Assembly: GCA_037693485.1 (NCBI GenBank)
Contig: CM075345.1
Location: 81,474,001-81,538,000, forward strand
From: Kitagawia praeruptora
Lineage: Eukaryota > Streptophyta > Magnoliopsida > Apiales > Apiaceae
Reading direction: 5' to 3'
Length of the DNA stretch: 64,000 nt
The notes beneath the pieces were generated by a model. The model saw only the letters and a program-made list of their open reading frames with translations, was not told where the DNA came from and searched no databases. Shown here in pieces: positions 1-10,250 of this stretch. The position numbers were made by a program, and so were the translations under genes. Numbering within the stretch: the first letter of the stretch is position 1; the number at the start of each line of letters is the position of its first letter.

Positions 1-948
1 CTAGATCGCTGATGTACAAAGCGAGAAACTACTGTGTGATAGATTCAAAGCTATACATACGAGCTCTAACTGACCTCTTCTTCGTTATCTCGCTCCCGAC
101 GAAGCCGAAATAGCAATTTCAGAGGTCCATATGGGAATATGTGGTGAACACTTGGGTGGAAAAAATTTGGCTCACAAAATCATACGACAAGGTCTGTTCT
201 GGCCAACGATGAGGAAGGACTGCGATTCCTTTTTCAAAAAATGTGTCTCTGGTCAATTGTATAGCCCGGTCACTCACAAGCCCACGCAGCCACTGTCTTC
301 AATTTTGAGCCCATGTCCCTTCTTTCATGGGGAATTGACATTGTGGGACCGTTCCCAAAAGCGAGGAGTTAGCTCCAATACATAGTCGTTGCCATAGACT
401 ATGCAACAAAATGGATTGAGGCAAAGCCGTTGGCAAAAATCAGGGAGAAAGAGATGATTGAGTATTTTATGGAGTATATAGTATTCCGCTTCGGAATACC
501 CAGGTCGGTCGTGACAGATAATGGCACCCAGTTCGTGGATAAGAAATTCGAGTCAATGATGAGTGAGCTAAAGGTTAAGCACCTCAAGGCGTCGGTGGCA
601 TACCCTCAGGCCAAGTCGAGGTCTCTAACAGGACAATCCTCCAACGACTTAAGAAGAGACTACAGGACCAGGCCCGCAATTGGGTCGACGAGCTGCCTAA
701 TGTCTTATGGTCATACAGAACCACTCCACGAGCTACCATGGGTGAGACCCCCTTTCGCCTTGCATATGGCACAGATGCAGTGGTCCTAGTCGAGATTGGT
801 TTGGAATCCCCGAGAATAGAAAATTTCAACGAACAGGATTCCCTTGAAGGAGTTAAGCTCGATAATGATCTCCTTGAAGAGGTCAGGGATGAAGCGACCT
901 TAGCTTTCGCTAAGTATCAAGGAAAAGTGGCAAAGTATTTCAATAAAA
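1..948 (+). pseudogene. pol fragment: integrase zinc-binding and core domains, frameshifted
   Basis: The translation in pieces matches the C-terminal half of a Ty3/gypsy polyprotein. Around 128-260 is an integrase zinc-binding region (GEHLGGKNLAHKIIRQG, then FWPTMRKDC), where the usual CxxC pair is damaged (CVSGQ). Around 430-620 is the catalytic core with VVTDNGTQFV and AYPQ. Around 738-948 is the GETPFRLAYGTDA region and the start of the C-terminal domain. The pieces lie in three frames, so at least two frameshifts separate them (near 310-400 and near 610-740). The frame runs into the 5' flank of an inserted L1 derivative and resumes at 3228. It resembles the integrase of the Tat element at 37869-41978. 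It cannot make an active enzyme. Confidence 0.88.
935..948 (+). repeat. left target-site duplication of the L1-derived insertion
   Basis: The 14-mer GTATTTCAATAAAA here is matched by GTAATTCAATAAAA at 3214-3227, with one mismatch. Removing the insertion and one copy rejoins the integrase reading frame, which supports this boundary. Confidence 0.85.
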
Positions 949-1142
949 TGAGATTACCCCGATTCCCCTTTAAAGAAAATGAGAGTCGAATTTTCTCTGC
1001 CTTCTCTCTAGAACTTCTCTCTAAAAATCTCAAACAATCTAAACATCTTCTCCATCAGATCTAAAGTTCCACATCCTAATCCATCTCTCCCTTCTAATCT
1101 CCCACCTAAACACCATATTTCTTCTATTTCTTGTCGGTTAGC

Positions 1143-3053
1143 ATGAGTCGTAAGAGGGTCTCATTTGTGGATGACTCTGTGATGGCGACTTCTGTTAAGA
1201 ACCATGTGGTAATGACCCAGGAGGGGTTAGATCCAGTTTTGAGCCCAAAAAGGGTCTCGTTTGCGGTTGATTTGGTATCGGAGATACCATCTATTGATAT
1301 TCAGTCTAGGAAATTGGAAGGATTGAGTATGAAGAATGATGGCAAAAAGAGGGTCGCGAGGGTCTCCTTTGCTGACAACCTAGTCACGATGATTCCAGAG
1401 TCTGGGGTGGCTGCTCGCACCCGTAGCAGGGTCTTGCATCAATTAGTTGATGGTAAGATCGAGCATAACAGTTGGAACAACTTCGCTGTCGATGGTTCTA
1501 TACCTGGGATTGCTAAGCGCACACGTAGTTGGTCTAAACACCAACTGATTGATGGTAAGGTTCTCTCTCGGAAGAAATCTGTTAATCTAAATGTCTTTAG
1601 GGAAGATACGATTATTGAGTTATCTGATTCTTCGAATTTGAGATCTGTAAATGATGGGGATAGTTTGGATATTGTGAGATCTGGTTGTTTGAGACCTACT
1701 AATGATATGGATAATGAGGGGGAGGTTAACTCTATTTTTCCTTGCCCTGGTCGGGAATTGGTTGGTCTCCCCAACTTTGTTGGTACTGACCCCTTAAATG
1801 TTGAGTGTTCTTTGGACCCCATCATGACTGGTTTTTCCAGTGCTTTAGGATTATTGGATGTGCCAAAGGATGGTAAGAAGGGCTTTGTGAATACAGGCAG
1901 TAATAGGTTTATGGGTCAGGTTAGCCATCAGATTGAGGATGATCCGATGCGTTTGGACATTCCTGTTGGCATAAAGGAATTGGATGGCATTAACCGAACT
2001 AATGGAAAGGGTACTCAAGATGCTACTCATTCCGCGAATTTGAGTTATACTAATGATGTGGATTCTGGGGAGGATGAAGTAATTTCAGGGATGGTGGCAA
2101 ACCTTGTTCAAAGAATAGTGGCTGATGCTAATTGGGATGACAATCCTAATCTGTCGTCTAAGGACCCGCTTTTGAAAATGACATCATGCAACCAAGGGGG
2201 GTTTGATAATAAGAAGAATACCACTGGAGGTGAGCTTAATGGCCTGAATGGCCTGAGTGGGTTAGTGGGCAGTGATGTGGATGATTTACAATGGAAGATG
2301 TGGGCCACCGACAGGCACCTGATTGATGCTAGGAAGTATGCGTTAGTGTTAAAGTCTTTTATTGAATGTATGGGTTTTGAGGCGCCTGTACTCAAGAGGC
2401 AAATGGAGACTACGTTTAAAGTTGCAGGGGATTTTATGATTGATATTTCGGATTGTGGGCATGAGGAGGAGATATGTGTAGCTATTAATGATGTTATCCA
2501 GTTGCAGCAGTTTGTAGTAAACGAAGGAATTGAAATTCCTGTTGGAGGCATTCCTCATGAGGTGGTTTTTAGGGTGCATGGCGCCTTGGAAAAGGATTCT
2601 GGTCCTGGTGACATCCAGTCCATAAGGACGGGGGACACTGGAGTTTATGTGAATGATGCTGTGAACATGACGAAGGCTCCTGACCAAATGGATGCGGAGA
2701 TTGATGAAGCGTTTGATTACTTGATGAGTAGTAGTTTAACTGAAGGAATGTCTGCTATGCTAGCGGACAATGATGCTGTAGTGCAGAGGAAGGAGGATCT
2801 GGGGGATGGTATTCCTTGGGAGGACTTTCCCATTGTTACTGTCCTCCCTTCTATTGGGACGGATAACTATGCCATGGAGATTGATGAGAAACAGGGAGGC
2901 AGTAAGCCTGATATGGGTAATCATTGCAACCAGGATTGGGGCCATGGTAATGGGAAGCTGGAAGCCACTGAGCAGGATTCAAAAGTTCGTTGGACTAAAT
3001 CCAAGATCAGACAATGGAGAGCGACTAGAGGTGGTCACTCCATCAGGAAGTAA
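1143..3053 (+). CDS. 636-codon ORF of unknown function inside an L1-derived element
   Basis: I do not recognise the family. The first ATG in frame is at 1143 and the frame is open to TAA at 3051, ending just before the L1-like 3' UTR. The N-terminal 90 residues contain three copies of a basic-RVSF-acidic motif (RKRVSFVDDSV, PKRVSFAVDLV, VARVSFADNLV). RVSF fits the protein phosphatase 1 docking consensus RVxF, but that reading is inference. Two further repeats follow at about residues 95-145: ARTRS..LHQLVDGK and KRTRS..KHQLIDGK. The middle is acidic and Ser/Asp-rich. A more ordered segment at about residues 380-480 (WKMWATDRHLIDARKYA onward) could be a folded domain. The C-terminus is strongly basic (WTKSKIRQWRATRGG). 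No CCHC knuckle, DUF4283, APE or RT motif is seen. An open frame this long in a decayed background argues that it was coding when the element inserted. Confidence 0.7.
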   Translation: MSRKRVSFVDDSVMATSVKNHVVMTQEGLDPVLSPKRVSFAVDLVSEIPSIDIQSRKLEGLSMKNDGKKRVARVSFADNLVTMIPESGVAARTRSRVLHQLVDGKIEHNSWNNFAVDGSIPGIAKRTRSWSKHQLIDGKVLSRKKSVNLNVFREDTIIELSDSSNLRSVNDGDSLDIVRSGCLRPTNDMDNEGEVNSIFPCPGRELVGLPNFVGTDPLNVECSLDPIMTGFSSALGLLDVPKDGKKGFVNTGSNRFMGQVSHQIEDDPMRLDIPVGIKELDGINRTNGKGTQDATHSANLSYTNDVDSGEDEVISGMVANLVQRIVADANWDDNPNLSSKDPLLKMTSCNQGGFDNKKNTTGGELNGLNGLSGLVGSDVDDLQWKMWATDRHLIDARKYALVLKSFIECMGFEAPVLKRQMETTFKVAGDFMIDISDCGHEEEICVAINDVIQLQQFVVNEGIEIPVGGIPHEVVFRVHGALEKDSGPGDIQSIRTGDTGVYVNDAVNMTKAPDQMDAEIDEAFDYLMSSSLTEGMSAMLADNDAVVQRKEDLGDGIPWEDFPIVTVLPSIGTDNYAMEIDEKQGGSKPDMGNHCNQDWGHGNGKLEATEQDSKVRWTKSKIRQWRATRGGHSIRK

Positions 3054-3213
3054 CTATGGATGTTTAATCTTTTGTTTTTGCGTAGTTTGTTGATTGTAAA
3101 ATGACTTAATGTTGTTTTGACTCTGTTTTATTGCTGATTTCGCGGGGTATGCCCCCAGAATTATGTATGTTGTTCCTTCGTGGTATAAAATCTTAATTAG
3201 CAAAAAAAAAAAA
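3051..3213 (+). other. L1-type 3' UTR and poly(A) tail
   Basis: After the stop codon come TTTCGCGGGGTATGCCCC and then GTGGTATAAAATCTTAATTAGC followed by A12. The LINE at 18724-24602 ends the same way (TTTTCGCGGGGTATGCCCC, GTGGTATTTAATTTTACTTAGC, poly(A)). A shared 3' end is what an L1 reverse transcriptase would need to recognise a parasite RNA. Confidence 0.85.
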
Positions 3214-3227
3214 GTAATTCAATAAAA
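3214..3227 (+). repeat. right target-site duplication of the L1-derived insertion
   Basis: GTAATTCAATAAAA, 13 of 14 identical to 935-948, directly after the poly(A) run. Confidence 0.85.
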
Positions 3228-3442
3228 GTGTAAGGCCAAAGAACTTCCAAGTCAATGATCTCGTGCTACGCGAATCTGCCTCATCACAACCCACAGTCGC
3301 ATGCAAGCTAAAGGCTTCGTGGGAGGGCCCATATAAGATCGCAAGGGTAATTCGCCCAGGCACCTACGAGTTAGCTCAACTCGAAGGCGAGATGATTAAA
3401 AACGCGTGGAATGGTGTCCACTTGAAGAAATTTTATCAGTAA
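3228..3442 (+). pseudogene. pol fragment: integrase C-terminal end
   Basis: This is the continuation of the Tat integrase after the insertion. It reads through NFQVNDLVLR and WEGPYKIARVIRPGTYEL to NGVHLKKFYQ and a TAA at 3440-3442. The same ending (LRLRKFYQ, stop) closes the intact pol at 37869. This stretch has no internal stop, unlike the fragment at 1-948. Confidence 0.88.
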
Positions 3443-4338
3443 TCGTATTTTATTTCCAGAACAATACCAAACTCTACTTTTTAACCGCCTATGAAATTGT
3501 TAAGGTGAAGAGGATCTGGAGTGAGGATCCCACCTTAGCCCCATTAAATTATTATCAAGTAAATTCCATGCTTGCGTTACAAGTTATAATATGTTGAATA
3601 TTACCAACACACTACGACTAGAAAAATATTTTAATGCAATTAGCCAAAATATTAAGCATCAATATATTAATTTGTTCGTCTTACAGACATAAGGTACCAA
3701 CGAGAGAGGATCGTAAGAGGCTCGACTAAACGTAACTTTCAAGTCACAAAAAGCAAGTGACATTCTGAAATTACCACTATCATGCATACAAGAACCCAAA
3801 ATCTATAAGATATAGAAATTAAGAGAGAACTCATGATAAGATTACCAAAACACAGTTTTAGCTGAGTACAAATTCCCATACTAAAGGCACCCGGTTTTAG
3901 GGAAAAGCGTACGATCATTCAAATAATGTTAAAGTCACAAAACGAATTAAATCGAATCGATCCTCGCAAATTACAAACGGTCCCTATTACTATGGCTAAA
4001 ATACAATGCTAGTAGTGGCATGAATAATTACACTTAGTTTCTTTAAAACGACATGAACACAACAACAATACGCACAATTCGTACCGCTGTAGAGGAAGCA
4101 AGAGGAAATATGAAGGTATCTTTCAAAGATAAACCTGATATTACAACTAAAAGAAAAAGCTTAACCAAAAACATCCATACGAATCTCCAATAAAAGATCC
4201 CATCTTTAATCAGGTTTAAACACAACGAATACCAAATGCGGAGGAAATACGAACAATTCAAAGAACATGACAAACCAAAGTTTAGAGAACGATTAAATTC
4301 AAGTATTACATTGATTATGGGGCATTCCCCACCTTCAT
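3443..4338. other. spacer between Tat pol and the antisense gene
   Basis: An AT-rich stretch of about 900 bp with no long ORF and no tandem repeat that I can see. In the second Tat element the equivalent space holds a 110-bp repeat array and a small gene. Neither is evident here. Confidence 0.6.
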
Positions 4339-6526
4339 TCAACCTTCAGGGTTTCCATCGGCAGCAGGGGTAGGCAGACTCTTAGCCAGGTCAGCACAAT
4401 AATCATCAAAGCTGTGTCCAGATAGGTCGACCCTGGCCTCTTTCAGACGATCGTAACAACCTTGATAACCAGTACCAACACCCTTGGCCACATCTTCAAT
4501 GCTCCTCTGCAGTTCCAGCTTCAAGTCGGCGATAGTCTTTTCAAAAACTTCATTTGTTCCCTTCAGCACTGACAGCTCGTTCTTGGTAGAATCTAATTCC
4601 TTGGTTCCGACAGCGAACTGCTCCTTCAATTCGATCAGCTCGTGGGCTCTAGATTTGGCAATCTCTTTCATTTTCTCGTTCTCGAGCTTAATTTTCTTCA
4701 ACTCTTCAACGCATTCAGCTCGTTGCTTCTCTAGCTCCTCAGCTCGTCGTTCCACAACAGACTTAGCATCCTTCAATTCAGAAAGCTCGCGAGTGGATCC
4801 TTCCTTCCACTGCCTATCCACATCGGCTCAATAATCACCAATGATACGACCAAGATCAGCCAGGAACTATAAGACGTCCAAACCAACAAGAAAAAAGAGC
4901 AAAGTCACAAAAAAAAATTGAACATAGGAAAATTAAAATCAAACAGAAATAAATATAAACAAGAGAGTTACCCGGCCTCCACGAGCTAAACAACGATCAG
5001 CAATCTCGTTCCTTGACTTGTCAACATAAGCACTGAAATCCTGAGGCAAATCAAAAGCTTTAAAGACTTGAACAGGTCTCTCGTTTGGTTGCACTTCGAT
5101 CAGAAAAGGAGGAGTGGAGGTCGAACCCTGTAGTACGGGAGGAAGAGAATCCCTGCGGATACCCGTAATGGTCAAAGATTTTCCAGGCCCAAATCGGGCA
5201 GGATCCAGAGTCTTTCGTGCAAGGGTTCGACGAACACTGTCATCTTCATCATCTCGATTTCTTTTGCTAATACGAGCCACCAGATCAGTACTTCCATCAG
5301 TCACCTCAACAACGGCGTCAGGGGTCTTCTCGGCCCTATCTTGAATCCACGTCTTCACCACTCGGGACGACCCCGCACCCGGGTTAGGTTAACCTGCAAA
5401 CGACTTCCTAGCCAACAGAGCTAAAGCCTGATTCATATCTCCACGAATTCCGCAACAAAGAACTTTATCTAGAGATCGACCTGCCACTGAAAAAGCATAG
5501 AAAGAAAAAAAAAAAAAAAAAAGGGGGGGGGGTGAATTAGATATCAATCATTACAACACACCAATAAACATCAACACACGACAAAAGAAACCAATCAATA
5601 AAGAATAATAGCAGGATCTTACAACTATGCTCCTCCAAAAACTTCTCATTCTTAAGTTGATAATGGGTGTATACCGGATTAAGTCCCAGAAACCTATTGA
5701 CAGTCAACATATCAAACTTTTTCAACTTAGCGACTCGATCAACTACATCTTCGCTAATATGCTGGCATGGGCGCACGAGCTCCAAACAAGGGCCGTGATA
5801 GTACATCCATTTACTATGCCACCCCGAATTTGAAGACTTTACATCAACGATTTTTGTGAAACCTTCTCGCTTGCTGAAGTAAACCGGCCCATCCTGGTAT
5901 TTCATACTAAAAATGGTAAAGAACAAACTCAATGATGGCACACGTTTCTTCTCCACACAAAGGGGTGTAAAGCCGCTAACTTGTGCCACAGAATTAGGTG
6001 ATAATTCGGCTATACCACAGCCAATGAACTCGTAAATACTCAGGTGAAAAGGGTGCATAGGTAATCGCAACCCATATTCAAAATGACACATCGGAATCCC
6101 ATGCATTCCGAACTCAGGCATTTCCCATATTTTGTCATCCAATCTAGGACTAACACATCTATAACCATTGTTCAATTGAACCCACGAACTAATATCAACA
6201 TCTAAAGGCCGATTAGAGAACATATTGGGATACCATAAATTAGACTCCTTAAATTCCTTCTTCCCCTCGACAACGGCCTCGGCTAAAACCCTTTCACTGG
6301 TAGCAACAGTGCGAGGGCTTAAAGGGGGTGTCGGCATAGGAGCCCCAAGAGTCTCAGACACGACTTCATCAAGAAAATCAAAACTTCCACCAGACATATT
6401 TTCCAGAATTTCTATATCATTTAAATTAATAGGAATCTCTAGACGTTCCTCATTAACAGGTTTCTTCCCACGATTTCTAACATCTATGGGCGAAGAAGAC
6501 GAATTTGCAGAGATAGTAGAGTACAA
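4339..6526 (-). pseudogene. antisense three-exon gene of the Tat element (decayed), gypsy-type transposon domain plus coiled coil
   Basis: Three minus-strand open stretches join through GT-AG introns: exon 1 about 6526-5623, exon 2 5486-4972, exon 3 4866-4339. Donors are GTAAGATCC and GTAACTCTC, acceptors TTTTTCAG and CTTATAG. The reading frame is kept across both junctions (phase 1, then phase 0), giving about 648 codons. Exon 1 (near residues 100-270: YRCVSPRLDD, GMHGIPMCHFEYGLRLP, FIGCGIAELSPNS) resembles the plant putative gypsy-type transposon domain (Pfam Transposase_28). Exon 3 is a long coiled coil (ELEKQRAECVEELKKIKLEN and onward). Lesions: an in-frame TAA in exon 2 near 5390, an in-frame TGA in exon 3 near 4828, and no ATG at the expected start (TTG preceded by TAA). 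The role of this protein in Tat elements is not known to me. Confidence 0.75.
5505..5532 (+). repeat. homopolymer A18-G10 tract
   Basis: A run of about 18 A followed directly by about 10 G, in intron 1 of the antisense gene. Its length is likely to be unstable and error-prone in assembly. Confidence 0.9.
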
Positions 6527-6779
6527 TTAAGAAAACAAAGAGAATAGCAAGCAAATATGAAGATGTGAAAAGAGATTAAGACACAGATGTATACTTACAG
6601 AATACTTAGAAGCCAACAATGAAGAAATGTCTCCTCACTTCCTTTTAATCTACTCCTTGGGAACTGAATCGTCCAAAGCCCAAAATAAACCAACGATCAA
6701 AATAGTTGAGAATGAGCGTCTATTTGTAGACCCAAAAAAAAATTCACTATACTACTGTCCCTTTTAATTTACAATAAAA

Positions 6780-6787
<8 letters not shown>

Positions 6788-6832
<45 letters not shown>
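6788..6832. repeat. (TA)n microsatellite
   Basis: About 22 TA units between the antisense gene and the polypurine tract. Confidence 0.95.
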
Positions 6833-6833
<1 letters not shown>

Positions 6834-6882
6834 TTTACTTATGCAGGTCTTATTCAAGGAATCTGAAGATATCCTCTAAACT

Positions 6883-6894
6883 AGGGGGGACAAA
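6883..6894 (+). other. polypurine tract of the Tat element
   Basis: AGGGGGGACAAA abuts the TG start of the LTR. It is the expected plus-strand priming site. Confidence 0.85.
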
Positions 6895-7224
6895 TGTTGG
6901 ACCATGAAGCCCAAGTGATATAATTTGTATTTAGATTAATAGAATAATTTAGATTGTATTAGGCCCATTGATACTTGTATTCATAATTAGGGCCCAGAAG
7001 CCCACAAATGTAAACTTAGTGGCCAAGTAAATTAGAGGACCCACAAGGGATCCCTATATATACTAAACAAACCCCACTTGTAAAGGGGTTGGCAATTTGT
7101 AAATTAGAGAGCTGTACCTCCCAAAAGGAGAGAAAGATATTTTAATGAATATAATCTTCACCTATACTTAGATCTTTTACCGAATCATATAGTTTATATT
7201 ATAATCACGATTAACTCTCCATCA
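6895..7224 (+). repeat. 3' LTR of the first Tat element
   Basis: A 330-bp segment starts TGTTGGACC and ends CTCCATCA, directly after the polypurine tract. A TATA-like CTATATATACTAAA lies at about 7053-7066, with a downstream AATGAATATAATC region. The partner 5' LTR is outside the window, so the right border rests on the CA end and is less certain than the left. Confidence 0.75.
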
Positions 7225-7582
7225 AAATGCAAATGCAGAGGAGGAGGGAGTTTGGAGCAACAGCTAGCCGACCGTAACTTATCCCGAAAAGCAAAGAAGA
7301 GCAATTTTAATGAGTCGCAAACTCAATGAACATAAACCTTCATCGATTAACTCTAGCAGAATAAAGACAGATATATTATTCCGGAATTTTACTTACGAAG
7401 CTTTCTCATTTTATCATATTTCAATCTCTTTCTCTTGTGACATGTCCTGTCTTGACTTATCCGGGAATTTATTTTTTTTTTGTATTTAGTTTAAAGGCTC
7501 ATTTCCGATGTTTTTAGCCCTAAAGCTCCTTTTTCGATATAATGGCAATGAAGGACCCTTGTATCATCGGGAATACGATAGT
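7225..7582. other. unassigned flank
   Basis: Between the Tat LTR and the first hAT-like element. I see no ORF, repeat or element end here. Confidence 0.5.
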
Positions 7583-8911
7583 TAGGGATGGCAACGGGTT
7601 GGATCGGGTTGGATATCTGTGATATCCAAATCCAAACCCGAATCTTAAATCCAAATCCAAACCCGATCCAAATCCAATTGGATCTGAAAATTCAAAATCC
7701 AAACCCGATCCACCGGGTTTGGATCGGGTTCGGGTTTATCCAAACCCGAATTTTGAATTCTTATAAATAAGTAGGAATATTATTTTAAAGCTAAATTTCA
7801 TAAAAATTAAAATTACAACTAGAATAAATAAAAATAAATTACAACCGAATTAAATTTCAGATTCCAGATCCAATTGGAAAATTTCAGTCCAAGTTACACC
7901 ACTCTAAATATCCACTATTCAGGGACATAAAAATGAAAATACAACCAGAGACAAATATTAGACTAGCAGTAGCTCCTAAGTCCTAACTTCTGAAATTGAC
8001 ATTGTTTGATCCGAAGCACCAGCCACCAGAGCTTTTCTCAACCTGCAATATTTGATTAACAAGTGCACCATGTTATTGTTCATTAGCTTTCTGATTTGCG
8101 TAAAGCTGCCAAGGCAACTTCACAGGATATTACACCAATAAATTATATTACTTGTAATTGCACTGTACCATTCCACCATGTAACTACAAAGTACAAACGT
8201 AACTCAGGCACTACATTTGATTAGAGATTAAAATTATTAGAGATTAAAATTATATTACTAATTTGCCTTTCTATCTGTAATTTGATTCCATCTCTAGAAA
8301 GATGAGCTAGTTCACAATCATCATTCTGCTTCTTAATCTTTATATTTAAATTGTAGTTAGCTCCTAGTTTTCATGTAAAATCAGAGAACCTAATGGTAAT
8401 CATAGCACAAGCTATCTCTAAAAGAACAATAAACATGTTACTAGTAGTAGTAATAATCTTAACTGAGCTTATAAATAAAATTTAACCCTGTACTCCTCAA
8501 TGATCTAGTCAGGAACATGTAATTTAGTGTGATTTAATGATCCATTCAATTAAACTTAATTAAATTTAACCTTAAATCCTGCTCTGCAATACATTACAAT
8601 CTTTAACTAACAATCAGTTTAGACAGATTTTCACTTGTTAACTGGAATCATTTCATTATTCTCATGGTTAGAATTGACTAGTCAGTTAGGTGTAGGCTTT
8701 TTTATAAACTAGGTACTCTGTATGCAGTGGCTGCAGGGTAAGGTTTGTGCATTTCTAACTTACCTTAAGCTGTAGCTTATTTATAAATAAGAACATTAAT
8801 TAAATCAACAGAATAACATAACACTAGATGCAGATGCAGTACCTTAATTCAGCCATCTGCACTTTAATGGTTCATAGCTCCCGAGTTAAACACGAATCTT
8901 CCACCTCCATG

Positions 8912-9608
8912 TAGGGATGGCAACGGGTTGGATCGGGTTGGATATCTGTGATATCCAAATCCAAACCCGAATCTTTAATCCAAATCCAAACCCGATCCAA
9001 ATCCAATTGGATCTGGAAATTCAAAATCCAAACCCGATCCACCGGGTTTGGATCGGGTTCGGGTTTATCCAAACCCGAATTTTGAATTCTTGTAAATAAG
9101 TAGTAATATTTTTTTAAAGCTAAATTTCATAAAAATTACAATTATAAATAAATATTCAGATTCCAGGGACATAAAAATAAATAAGTCCAAGTTACACCAC
9201 TCTAAATATCCACTATCAAGGGACATAAAAATGAAAATACAGAGACAAAGTGTAAACTAGCAGTAGCTCCTAACTTCGTGAGTAGTGAGTAGTGAGTATT
9301 AGTGATTAGGTTTAGTGTAAATGGGTTGGGTCTAGTGTAACTAAGTAACGGGCATTTATTTTTAAGAAATAAATTATAATATACATATATATATATATAT
9401 ATATCGGGTTTTTTTCGGGTTTCGGGTTTGGATCGGATTTTCGGGTTTCGGGTTTGGATCGGGTTGGATATGGCTAATATCCAAATCCAAATCCAAACTC
9501 TTTCGGGTTTAAAAATCAAATCCAAATCCAAAAAATTGGGTTCGGTAAGATCCAATCGGGTCGAATTGGATCGGGTATCCGCCGGATCGGTTTTTTTTGC
9601 CATCCCTA
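8912..9608. mobile_element. nested hAT-type element (697 bp), same family
   Basis: It has the same TAGGGATGGCAAC / TTGCCATCCCTA ends and is flanked by a perfect 8-bp duplication CCTCCATG (8904-8911 and 9609-9616). Its left 180 bp and right 200 bp are nearly identical to the ends of the host element at 7583-10456, so a family member jumped into its own relative. Confidence 0.9.
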
Positions 9609-9656
9609 CCTCCATGTCATTATAGATAGTTGCGTATCCTAGAGATGTCTCACCTA

Positions 9657-9745
9657 TTCAAAATCGAATCTAGGGTACATATAATCAAAATCGAATCTAG
9701 GGTACATATAATCAAAATCGAATCTAGGGTACACAACTACACATA
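9657..9745. repeat. 27-bp tandem repeat, about 3 copies
   Basis: Units of the form TCGAATCTAGGGTACATATA... begin at 9664, 9691 and 9718, a period of 27 bp. Looser copies follow to about 9790. Confidence 0.85.
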
Positions 9746-9790
9746 TTCCAAATTGAATCTAGGGTACACATAATTAAAATCGAATATATA

Positions 9791-9902
9791 TGGAAGAATA
9801 TAAACTACAAGTCTACAATCGAATATGAATATATGTGGAAGAATATAAACTACAAGTCTACAATCGAATATGAATATATGTGGAAGAATATAAACTACAA
9901 TC
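9791..9902. repeat. 45-bp tandem repeat, about 2.5 copies
   Basis: TGGAAGAATATAAACTACAA recurs at 9791, 9836 and 9881 with an exact 45-bp period, inside the outer hAT element. Confidence 0.9.
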
Positions 9903-10222
9903 TGAAAAATCGAATATGAATCAATGATTAGAATACCTATAGTGTCGTGACTTCGTGAGTAGTGACTTCGTATTCGTGTAATTTGTAAATGGTCTTCGTC
10001 TTCGTGTAATTCGCCGCAGAGAGCAGTCGAGTAGAGTGTACTGTAGAGAGGCGTGAAAGTTGAAACTATGAGTAGTGAGTAACTGAGTATTAGTGTATTA
10101 GATTTTAGTGTATTAGGTTTAGTGTAAATGGGCTGGGCCTGGACCTGGACCGCCTGGTGTAACTAGTAACTAGTAAGGTGTATTTATTTTTAAGGAATAA
10201 ATATTAATATATATAAATATAT

Positions 10223-10250
10223 ATATTTATTTATTTATTTATTTATTTAT
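10223..10250. repeat. (ATTT)n microsatellite
   Basis: A run of TTTA/ATTT units of about 28 bp, just inside the right end of the hAT element. Confidence 0.85.

Larger units (their letters stand above)
949..3213 (+). mobile_element. non-autonomous L1-derived element with an unrelated ORF
   Basis: A 2.26-kb insertion in the dead Tat integrase has LINE hallmarks: a 3' poly(A) run (3202-3213), a 14-bp TSD with one mismatch, and no LTR or TIR. Its ends resemble the full L1 at 18724-24602. Both have AAAATGAGAGTC near the 5' end (980-991 here), CCTAAACACCATATTTCTT just before the ORF (1106-1124 here), and a 3' UTR with TTTCGCGGGGTATGCCCC and then GTGGTAT...TTAGC before poly(A). It has no endonuclease or reverse transcriptase, so it presumably moved with L1 proteins supplied in trans. 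Between the L1-like ends is one long ORF unrelated to L1 ORF1 or ORF2. Confidence 0.85.
1..7224 (+). mobile_element. Tat-lineage Ty3/gypsy retrotransposon, 3' part only
   Basis: The window opens inside pol. Reading rightwards there is a broken integrase, a spacer, an antisense multi-exon gene, a purine-rich tract (AGGGGGGACAAA) and a terminal LTR that starts TG and ends CA. An extra antisense gene between integrase and the 3' LTR is typical of the Tat lineage, and the same order recurs in the second Tat element at 31924-59358 in mirror image. An L1-derived insertion (949-3213) splits the integrase reading frame. The 5' LTR, gag and most of pol lie outside the window, so the TSD cannot be checked. 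Frameshifts and stops show it is a dead copy. Confidence 0.85.

Noticed and set aside
1439..2687. Minus-strand ORFs of up to 147 codons opposite the unknown ORF
   Set aside because: They are mirror frames of a 636-codon ORF with biased codon use. The plus-strand frame is longer, ends beside the L1-like 3' UTR and has sensible repeats.
7588..9099. Short ORFs on both strands in the hAT ends, rich in IQTRI, NPNPIQIQ and GFGF
   Set aside because: They are translations of the GGGTTTGGATC / GATCCAAACCC subterminal repeats, recur in every family member, and appear in opposing frames.
9657..9745. 27-bp spaced repeats that might recall a CRISPR array
   Set aside because: They are directly tandem with no unique spacers, lie inside a plant hAT element, and the window is eukaryotic.
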